Assembly (NCBI GenBank): GCA_023362775.1
Contig: JALMGJ010000003.1
Location: forward strand, 181,199,725 to 181,263,724
Reading direction: 5' to 3'
DNA from: Charina bottae
Lineage: Eukaryota > Chordata > Lepidosauria > Squamata > Charinaidae
DNA: 64,000 nucleotides
Each line of letters opens with the position of its first letter. Position 1 is the first letter of the stretch. Below the pieces are notes generated by a model. The model was given only the letters and a program-made list of their open reading frames with translations, searched no databases and was not told where the DNA came from. A program made the position numbers and the translations under genes. This document shows, one piece after another, positions 55,675 to 64,000 of the stretch.

Positions 55675-55994
55675 CAGAGCTTTCCAAACTGTGTGTTGGG
55701 ACACGTTAGTGTGTCGGCTGCAGTGTCTGGGTGTGTCGCGGATGCTGCTGCCTCCGAACCCTGCCAGGATTCTGGCCAGGTCCTAGTGCCTGCCTTGTGC
55801 CTTGCTGCCTCCAAACCTGCCCTGCCAGGATTCCACGCAGGTCCTGGTGCCTGCCTTGTGCCTTGCTGCCTCCAAACATGCTGTGATTCCGCGCAGGTCC
55901 TAGTGCCTGCCTTGCGCCCTGCTGTAAGAGTGTGTCGCGAAATGATGCATGTCTAAAAAGTGTGTCACCAACATGAAAAGTTTGGAAAGCTCTG
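55675..55994. mobile_element. Non-autonomous hAT element, copy 5 (320 bp)
   Basis: Ends CAGAGCTTTCCAAAC and GTTTGGAAAGCTCTG, with the exact 8-bp duplication CTCTAAAT (55667-55674, 55995-56002). The core matches copy 4 but has an extra unit of a roughly 60-bp repeat (CAGGTCCTRGTGCCTGCCTT). The frame through it is not a gene. Confidence 0.92.
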
Positions 55995-56002
55995 CTCTAA
56001 AT

Positions 56003-57873
56003 AGACAGATGTTCTGTCTTCTGCCAGTTGCAATAGTTGTACTGAATTTCAGATTTCTGTTTCGTAGATATAAGTCCTACCTGCAAAATGGGGAAGCTGG
56101 GAAGATAATTGTGGCCAGGATTTTGGCTGCCTGATGTGTACCATTGCTAATTTGCCATGATGTCATTGTATGGGAATTAATTATCTAATATAAACATTTG
56201 TACTCTGCTTTCTAGGTTTGCTAAAGGCAGCCCCCAATAATGCACATTCAAAATACATTTTAAAGTACCAGTGAAGCATTTACACAAATATTAAGTGTAC
56301 ATTGAGGATATATTTTCTCAAGTAGATGTCATGGATCTGCTTTCAGAAGCAGTGGCTGCCTAGTATATTTGGTGTAATGCTTCACTACATTTCATAATGT
56401 TTTTAGATGCCTGGCATCAATTATACTGTATTTGGGGATATTGGATTTCATTCATTCATTCATTCATTCATTCAAAAATCTGTATACAAATATTCATCCA
56501 ATTCAGATTCCAGCTAAGGTATGACCACTGAAAAACTCTTGGGAAGCACCTCTGTTCCTTGTCACACCAAAGAATCTCAGAAGAGAAAGGAGAGACATGG
56601 TGTTGAAGTGTTATTCTTTACATTAACATTTGTTCCTGAGATTTTACCAGTGGCTTAAATCCAGAGTAGTGATAAGGTAAAGAGGCAAGCCCTCATGGTT
56701 TCTCTTGCAGCTGCCCATACCTTCTGAAAAACTGCTATGGAGGGCTGGGAAAGTTTCTAGTGCAGCAAGGCAATACAAGGAAGAGAGAACTATCAAGAAA
56801 ATCCCCTTGCTCACTTTATCCAACCCTTGCTGGATTCTGTTCAGAGCAGGACCAAGGTGGATCTGGCTTATTTTGATTGTGGAAACAATTTGGAGAACTA
56901 GATGATTGTATTTTGGAGGGCAGAGGGAAGGATGATTGTATTTGGGAACTTGTGCCCATTAATTGCCTACCTATATATCCAGAGGAACTGTAGAATTACC
57001 CCATCCCCAACATAACTTCCTGTTATTAGCCTAAAGAATAGCTCTGGGTTAAGAGGTCTTTAATTTCAAGACTATTTAATGAAATTAACAGAAGGGGATT
57101 TCCTGGAAAAGAGTAAAATGCTTGGGAAATGGTGGAAGGGTATATTTGGATTGTAGTAAGTACAGTACAAATAACCTTAATATATTTATCCTGTCAGTAT
57201 CATCAGGAGTGCCATTATACTTTCCTTTTCTGATTAAAGTTGTTGATTAGGTTTAGTGTATTACGTAAGCTCAGAATTTCCATGGATTAATTAATCCTGA
57301 GAATCTGCCAGGAGGTAATTAAATTAAATTTATGAGCTGATGGAGGTAAGTTGTTTTCCCAGATGTGTCTTCCTGATATATTAAATAAAAAGTAGTGGGG
57401 AAAAAAGTAGTTGGAGTTTCTGCTCATTTTTGACAAAAGGATGGGCAGCTTTTAGCTCACATGGTGAATGTGCCTTGTGAAGCCCAATTTTGCAGCCTGC
57501 TAACAAATCCCAAACTGGTTCTATTCCCATCAGGAAATCCTTCTGATTATAGTCATCCCATAGCAAAGCAAGGCCACTTTATGGCTTTCCATCATTATCA
57601 CTTGTGAGCTCAGGCTAGTGCTTGTCTTCAGTTGTGGTACAAGAAACAAATCTATGTCAAACTCCAAAACATGGAAAGAAAATATTACAGCACTTATACC
57701 AGTCAGGATGTTATACAAACCTGCTTTCTGCAAATTGAAAATTAGGGTGGTAGTTAAATTACAGTTGTCTAAATTTGCAGCTCAATGTAAGTACTGTTGT
57801 CCTGTATAGCATTGAAAACATTTATTTGTCCCTGAGAATATTTTTGGGGTTTCAGCTTGTGTTCTTGTTGCAG
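56003..57873 (+). other. RALBP1 intron 1 (inferred), unique
   Basis: AT-rich with an ATTC microsatellite at 56447-56474. No gene or other repeat identified. It ends in the acceptor GTTCTTGTTGCAG. Confidence 0.45.
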
Positions 57874-58170
57874 GAGTAATGGACAGGTAACAGGATACTG
57901 TTCTGCTGTGGTGCCAGAGAGTAAGAATGACCGAGTGCTTCCTGCCTCCTACAAGCAGTCCCAGCGAACACCGCAGGGTGGAGCATGGTGGAAGTCTGGC
58001 CAGGACCCCAAGCTCTGAAGAAATCAGCCCAACCAAATTCCCTGGCTTATATCGCACGGGTGAGCCTTCGCCACCTCATGACGGCCTCCATGAACCTCCC
58101 GATATTGTGTCTGATGATGAGAAGGAACATGGGAAGAAGAAAGGAAAATTTAAGAAAAAGGAGAAAAGAA
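57874..58170 (+). CDS. RALBP1: RALBP1 exon 2, start codon
   Basis: The acceptor TTGTTGCAG ends at 57873, 53 nt of 5' UTR follow, and the ATG is at 57927. The donor GAAGTAGGT starts at 58171. Coding is 244 nt, ending in phase 1 after R81. The upstream UTR has a stop (TAA) just before the ATG, which supports this start. Confidence 0.95.
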
Positions 58171-61100
58171 GTAGGTCACTTTAAGAAAAACTGTATGCTA
58201 CCAGTGTGTGTTGATTGTCTTTTTATCATGACCCAGTTTCTTTGTCAAATGTTCTTTATTTATTTGAAGTTTGAATGTTGATGATATCCATGTTTTAAAA
58301 TAACCAGCTGCTCTTTAAGGCATAAAGACATTCATATCTTTTGTTTTTTTTAACCATGAGAACCCCCATCATTCTGGAGCTGTCAGACTCCAAACATCTG
58401 TAAAATGGAAAAGCTTTCATAACTTCTAAATGAAGACTATAAAAGTATTTCCACGTGGGAATAGTAATATGATGTCTTCTTCATTTTCAAAGTAATATCT
58501 ATCATTCCTTTTTATGGTAATGATTAGTTCTATACATACCAAAGAACCAGTTAGTCTAATAACCTTTAAATAGCTACAGTACAATAGCACTTTTATTAAT
58601 GAGGAGTACATTGTTAGCATTTTTTTATGAAAACAAATTTGAATATTACAACAATGAAGAAGATTTAGTTCTTAAATCTATTTTTATTCTGGTTTCTGAA
58701 AATAAGAAATATACAGAATTTGAGATATGTAGAAAACAATTGTGTGTATCTTTATTTGGAACTAATAATCAGTAGAGCTTACTTCTAGGGAAATTGAATT
58801 AGTGTTGCATCCTGGAGTTGTACTTCTTTGTTGTTGTTATTGCCCCTTTTGGGTTCACACTTTGTAACTAGAGTCTATTGTAGTTAGGCAGCTAAGAAAT
58901 TCAAATAAATAAATAAATAAGAAAGAAGGTCCCAGTGAAAACAGCTGGCCAGCTTGGATGGAGGGTTGGAATTTATGTTGGAGCTGAACTTTTAAATTTA
59001 TAGAGGAGTATTATTTTCATCTGTCTTGGACAGCATGATCAATAGTAAAAGATTCCAAGAGTTGTAGTCCAAGAATTTCTGGGGGTCCTGCTGTAGGAGA
59101 ATATTTGATAGCCAGAAGCAAGCTTAGTGGATCCATATGAAGCGGACAAAAGTATTTGTGAATCATGGGTTGGATTGAATTCAAGTAGAAGACAATTGGA
59201 GGTAGTTCCCAAGCCTATCTGTGAAGGACTAGAACAGAGCTTTCCAAACTGTGTGTCGCGACACAGAAGTGTGTCGCCACACACAGTCTGGTGTGTCGCC
59301 ACACAACCCGGAAGCGCTGATCATCATCAGTGCTTCTGGGTTTTCCCGCGGCGACACACCAACAGTGGTGCGCAAAAATCCGAAAGCGGCAGCAGCGCTT
59401 CGGGTTTTTGCGCGCTGCTGCAACAGCGGCACTTCCGGGTTTTCCTGCGGCGACACACCAACGGCGGTTGGTGTGTCACCACGGGGAAACTTTGGAAAGC
59501 CCTGGACTAGAACATTGGCAGGATCCTGGCACAACAGTTTGAAAATCTGTATGTGTTTAAAAATCATAATTTTTATTTTCATCCAGTTGTGCTTTCTGAA
59601 CAGTGGTAACGCTTCTCAGTCATGCACTCAGTTCTTATTTCTAGGCTGGACTGTATCTATAGGACATACACAGTTTTTCTTAAGCTTTAGGAATACAGCA
59701 AAGCCATGATTTAGTAGACTTTGGTATGACATATTTAACATACAAGAGACCAACTTACCCAGGTGATCTAAGTAATTTGTGCAATGATATAATCCTTCAG
59801 ATAATATGAATCGCTACATTGACATGCTGTCTGATTTAATGTCAGTCAGGAATAACGGACCCCTCCCCCCTGGTTAGTCCGCTAAATTGAGGTTTCACTG
59901 TACATCAACTGTATTGGAAATTCCACTGGTGCTCTAATTATTATCACGTTTTGCTGCCTAAAAACATCAATTGCATTCTGCCTTTTCCTTGATCTTTCCT
60001 TATATCATAGTATTTGTGTTGCAATTAATTATAGGTGTATGTGTTTATTAACTGATTTTCCTATTCCTACCTACAGGCTAGGCAGGGCTAGTTATAGAAG
60101 AGGTGTAGCTTATTAGATACCTGTTCATATACTTCAAAGGCAGTAAAGAACTTGGTAATTCGCAGTAAGAGCTAAGTTCGTCTTATGGCTGTGGAATCGA
60201 AATCACATGTGCAGTTTGTATAACCCACTTGAGCAGGAGTAGTTCATAAAGAGACAGGATGCTTGGGATGACTTTGCCAACTGAATTGAAAAGTAAGTTT
60301 TCTTTCTTTTTAGAAAATGAGCCTAAGGACATTAATAAATCTACTGTATATTCTAGAATATCTGGTTTAGTGTTTTGAAAAAGAAAGAAAAACTAAGTGA
60401 CTGAATGAGTCAGGTTGGGATTATATTCTTTGCCATTTTCAGCCACTGTTTTTAAATGTACTTTTAAAGTACTGATTTAGGATTGTGACAATTATTTACT
60501 GTGGGGACACACAGTTTTTTTAAAAACTATTTCCCCCATTCCCTGATTTTTTGAAATCAACTAAGAGCTGAAAAATAATCTGGGTGACCTTGGGCCAGTC
60601 ACACACACTCAGCCCAACTCACCTCACAGGGTGGTGGTTGTGGGGAAAATAGGAGGAGGAAGGAGTGTTAGGTATGTTCCCTGCCTTGAGTTATTTTTAA
60701 AAATAATAAAGGCGGGATAGAAAATAAATAAATAAAAAATAAAATACATTTTTAAGGTTTTAAACTGAGGAGATCATGTGCCATTTAAATTGGTCATCAC
60801 TTTATACATCAGTTCTGTATTCACTTTGATATAAGATTTTGTTCTGTGATGAAGTTACAGTTCTTAGCCTAATCCCATTAGACTCAGTGAGACGTTTTCA
60901 GAATAATCATGTAAACAATTGCATTGCTACTTGTAATGAATTCAGACTGCACATAGCAATAAAACTCCATGTGTAGTAGCGAGTAAATAATCAAGATCTG
61001 ATTTTTCTAAGGAAGGAAAATACGTCCTGAAAAGCTCCTAACATTTGGCCTGTTTAGTGATGCAAAACGAAGTGTGTGTTTTGAATAAGAGCACATTAGA

Positions 61101-61637
61101 GTTCAGCATTAGCTTTTTTCCTTACATATAGATTAAACATTTGATTTTATTTCTGTTCTTCCTTTTTTCCCCCAACAGCGGAAGGTTATGCAGCTTTTCA
61201 GGAAGATAGCTCGGGGGATGAAGCTGAAAGTCCTTCCAAGTTAAAACGCTCTAAAGGGATTCATGTTTTTAAGAAGCCAAGTTTCTCCAAAAAGAAGGAA
61301 AAGGACTTTAAGATAAAAGAAAAACCCAAAGATGAAAAGCATAAAGATGACAAGCACAAGGAAGAGAAGCATAAGGAGAAGAAATCAAAAGACTTGACAG
61401 CAGCAGATGTTGTTAAACAATGGAAGGAGAAGAAGAAAAAGAAAAAAACAGTTCAAGAGGTGGAAATGCCACCAGTGGAAGTTCCCAGGCACCGGCCTGT
61501 GTTTGGAGTCCCTTTGAGTGATGCAGCAGAAAGGACCATGTTGTACGATGGCATCCGCCTACCAGCAGTTTTCCGGGAATGTATAGATTATGTAGAGAAA
61601 TATGGCATGAAATGCGAAGGCATCTACAGAGTTTCAG
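57927..61637 (+). CDS. RALBP1: RalA-binding protein 1, first two coding exons (gene continues beyond the window)
   Basis: Joined exons 57927-58170 and 61179-61637 encode the first 234 residues of about 650. RALBP1 (RLIP76) is an effector of RalA/RalB with a RhoGAP domain acting on CDC42 and RAC1, and it works with REPS/AP2 in endocytosis. The N-terminus MTECFLPPTSSPSEHRRVEH is nearly identical to mammals. GKKKGK at 69-74 is the reported nucleotide-binding motif. A Lys/Glu-rich stretch (about 135-175) precedes the RhoGAP domain, which starts near residue 190 (FGVPLSDAAERTMLYDGIRL). The catalytic arginine finger is R232 in GIYRVS. The Ral-binding and coiled-coil regions lie off the window. Confidence 0.96.
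58171..59234 (+). other. RALBP1 intron 2, proximal part
   Basis: AT-rich with an AAAT tract near 58905. Nothing else recognised. Confidence 0.45.
59235..59504. mobile_element. Non-autonomous hAT element, copy 6 (270 bp)
   Basis: Ends CAGAGCTTTCCAAAC and CTTTGGAAAGCCCTG, with the exact 8-bp duplication GACTAGAA (59227-59234, 59505-59512). The GC-rich core carries repeated GGCGACACACCAAC units and CGGAAGCG motifs like copies 2 and 3. Open frames on both strands are composition artefacts. Confidence 0.92.
59513..60570 (+). other. RALBP1 intron 2, unique
   Basis: No gene or repeat identified. Confidence 0.45.
60572..60745 (+). mobile_element. Sauria-type SINE, 5'-truncated
   Basis: Starts in the body (CTGGGTGACCTTGGGCCAGT) and runs to CCTTGAGTTATTTTTAAA and an AAAT tail. 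Confidence 0.85.
61179..61637 (+). CDS. RALBP1: RALBP1 exon 3, basic region and start of RhoGAP domain
   Basis: The acceptor TTTTTTCCCCCAACAG ends at 61178 and the donor TCAG|GTACAG is at 61637/61638. It is 459 nt, phase 1 to phase 1. It encodes EGYAAFQEDSSGDEAESPSK, a lysine-rich HKDDKHKEEKHKEKKSKDL region, LTAADVVKQWKEKKKKKK and the first part of RhoGAP through CEGIYRVS. Frame read-through past 61637 into TVAHLKV is intronic. Confidence 0.97.
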
Positions 61638-62359
61638 GTACAGTGGCTCACCTGAAGGTAGATTTCATGTGCCTGGTGACGTTTTGTTGCGTCCTGTTTT
61701 TTCAAATTCAATCATATTTCTGTCTTCAGGATGCTTCCCTAAAATCAACAGGAGTTAACACTTACCTGGAATTTATTCTTAGTTCTGACTTAGTTGTGAT
61801 TGGAAGAATCACAGACATGTTTGTATATTTTAAAAAGCTTCAGTGATTTATTTAATAGACGTGTTTTGAAACTTAATTTGGTTAACACACTGTCCTGCAG
61901 ATGAGAGTAAAGGATTCTTTATTGCCAGGGACGCTTTTGATTTTCCAAACAGCATCCTTTGCCATCTGCCACCTGCTTGATAAGCCCGGTTCAGACTTTT
62001 AAATTGGCACAGGACACTTTGCAGCTGCATTGGGCACTTTGTTCTGGATGTCAATAGGACTGTGTTGGTGTAAATAGTTCAGAGTTGGTATAGCGATGTA
62101 TTATTATCTATAGTTCATGGAGAGGGACTGTAGCTCAATTAAAATGTGTTTTTTCCATGCAGAAAGCTCCATGCAAAACAGTATAAAGGCCAATAGTATA
62201 AATGTATATAAGAAGCTCCCTATGTTTTTATATCAGTTTTGCATCCTGTGTTTGCTAGGTTCTATCCTTGCTGCTGTTTGCCTGGGGCCCTGAGTGTGTG
62301 AAGGAGCCCACCTCCTGGCTATGCTAATGGTGGTTACGGTTTTTCTCGGCTGCTGTGTA
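61638..62359 (+). other. RALBP1 intron 3, proximal part
   Basis: No recognised gene or repeat. Confidence 0.45.
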
Positions 62360-62535
62360 TTTTTTAATTTTTATATATGAATCTGTTTTTATTTTCTTTT
62401 AATATTGTTAGCTGCCCAAAGTCATTTATTGAGATGGGAGATGGGAGATGACAAGGGCATGAGTGACTGTTCGGAGGGCCTCCTGATCCAGGAAGGGGCG
62501 CAACTGGGCAGCCATATAAATTGACTAAATAAATA
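62360..62535 (+). mobile_element. L2 3' tail carrying a 67-bp templated insert
   Basis: The host sequence is a plus-strand L2 tail (TTAGCTGCCCAAAGTCATTT, then CAGCCATATAAATTGA and AAAT repeats). Inside it, 62441-62507 is an exact copy of 63552-63618 from the L2 coding region downstream. Confidence 0.75.
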
Positions 62536-62884
62536 AATAAATAATATTTTTATTTACATTGGGTAAGAAGGTACAGTGCTAATAAGTAGTGATTTGTCAA
62601 AAAGCACAGCAGGCAGGGAACATACATTAATTTGTTTCTTCTTCCCACACTTTCATTTTGATTTTCTTCCGAAAGGAATTTAAATACCAAGTTCTCATTT
62701 GTAGGTGTCTTCAAACACAGAGAAAGTGCCAAGCAGCAGTTAAAATTTTTAGCTTAGATCTGAAGAAAGCATCCTGATAGTAATGCCAAGATAATTAGCA
62801 TTCATAGTACTTGTATAACTTTGACCCACTTAAAATTAACAATGATTTGAGTCATTTATTGAATTATACAGCTCTGCTTTAAAT

Positions 62885-64000
62885 TTATTTATTTATTTAT
62901 TTATTATTTGGATTTATCCCCGCCCATCTCTACCGTGGCAGACTCTGGGCGGTTTACAACCAGAATATAAAAGATAAAACCTAGACATTTAAAACTACTA
63001 TAAAAATAAAAAAATAAAAATCCAAAAGATGGTCTGTTCTTAAAAGGAGGAAACCACTAAGCCAACCACCCCCAGGAGGAACTATCCTTTCCTTCACTCC
63101 AGGCATGGCGGCAGAGCCAGGTCTTCAAGGACTTCCTAAAGGCCAGGAGTGAGGGTGCCAGTCTCACCTCAGGGGGCAAGTTATCCCACAGGGCGGGTGT
63201 TATTGCAGAGAAGGCACGCCTCCTGGACCCCGCTAGATGGAATTCTTTTAATGAAGGGATCCGAAGCATGCCCTCCCTGCATGATCGGGTGGGGCGGGTG
63301 GATATGGTCGGGACAAGACGGTCCCTCAGATACCCTGGTCCCATGCCATGTAGGGCTTTAAAGGTGATAACCAACACCTTGAATTGAATCCGGAAGCAAA
63401 CTGGTACCCAATGCAGCTCACGGAGTAGCGGTGTTACATGTGCCGATCTCATAGCACCCAGAACTACCCGTGCAGCCGCATTCTGGACCAGCTGAAGCTT
63501 CCGGATACTCTTCAAGGGTAGCCCCATGTAGAGCGTGTTGCAATAATCTATATGGGAGATGACAAGGGCATGAGTGACTGTTCGGAGGGCCTCCTGATCC
63601 AGGAAGGGGCGCAACTGGCGCACCACACGAAGCTGTGCAAAGGCCCTCCTGGCCACGACTGCCACCTGCTTCTCGAGCAGGAGTCGTGAGTCCAGGAGGA
63701 CCCCCAAGTTTCGTACTGAATCTGAACGGGGTAGTGCCACCCCATCCAGAGTTAAAGGTGACAACTTCCTGGAAATCGAGAGGCCATCAATCCACAGCCA
63801 CTCCGTCTTACCAGGGTTCAGCTGAAGCCTGTTGTGCCCCATCCAGGCCCCCACAGCCTCCAGAGACTGAGAAAGGGTGTTGACTGCAACACTTACTTCA
63901 CCCGGGATGGAGATGTACAACTGGGTATCATCAGCGTGCTGGTGATACCTCATCCCATGGTGATGGATGATCTTGCCCAGCGGCTGCATATAGATGTTAA
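62885..64000 (-). mobile_element. L2 LINE, minus, open frame to the window edge
   Basis: A 310-codon frame (63989-63057) is unbroken and starts just before the catalytic box, which here reads [10 protein letters not shown] instead of YADDTQ. It continues through [43 protein letters not shown] and [17 protein letters not shown]. The 3' UTR with CCGCCCAGAGTCTGCC and an AAAT tail ends at 62885. The 5' part is off the window. The Y-to-H change should inactivate the enzyme, although the rest looks young. Confidence 0.9.

Noticed and set aside
59127..59709. Frames of 117-152 codons on both strands
   Set aside because: They run across hAT copy 6 and its flanks and disagree in frame and strand.
61394..61846. 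150-codon frame as a complete small protein
   Set aside because: It is RALBP1 exon 3 read through its donor into the intron. The true coding part ends at 61637.
1..64000. CRISPR arrays, bacterial operons, phage or defence systems
   Set aside because: The window is vertebrate nuclear DNA. Direct repeats seen are SINEs, LINEs, MITEs and microsatellites.

Overview
This 64-kb window is vertebrate nuclear DNA, almost certainly from a squamate reptile and probably a snake. It has two split genes with GT-AG introns and CpG-island promoters. It is also full of squamate repeats: Sauria-type tRNA SINEs, BovB and L2 LINEs, a CR1-L3-like fragment with an AATAG-type tail, and hAT transposons. Most open frames in the window are retroelement pieces or chance.

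TWSG1 (twisted gastrulation, a secreted BMP-binding protein) runs on the + strand. A CpG island at about 60-1130 holds the promoter and an untranslated first exon. Coding exons lie at 2650-2769, 18759-18858, 26182-26448 and 26981-27162. Phases agree and give 222 residues. A 3' UTR of about 2.6 kb probably ends after the AATAAA at 29729. RALBP1 (RLIP76, Ral effector and RhoGAP) follows on the + strand. Its CpG island is at about 47.3-48.1 kb and its first two coding exons are at 57927-58170 and 61179-61637. The second ends at the arginine finger of the RhoGAP domain and the rest lies beyond the window. The order TWSG1-RALBP1 matches human 18p11.22. The two genes are neighbours and nothing here suggests they share a pathway.

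The introns and the 30-47 kb intergenic region are built from mobile elements, often nested. Main items: (1) six non-autonomous hAT elements with shared CAGAGCTTTCC ends and 8-bp target duplications, five of them with TA at the centre, plus a seventh hAT-like element in the TWSG1 3' UTR; (2) a 3.3-kb hAT element with a broken transposase, inserted into an L2 LINE and itself carrying a BovB insertion, so three layers can be dated relative to each other; (3) a 1.4-kb BovB piece with a 351-codon reverse transcriptase frame; (4) a 3.2-kb L1-like insertion with a 14-bp target duplication, itself carrying a CR1-L3-like fragment and a SINE; (5) a composite SINE with an unfamiliar body; (6) many L2 copies, the longest open one running off the right edge.

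Two short coding-like stretches between the genes are not explained by any repeat I recognise: 41133-41282 (+, with splice acceptor, stop and AATAAA) and about 35020-35345 (-). I found no bacterial-type, CRISPR or defence system.
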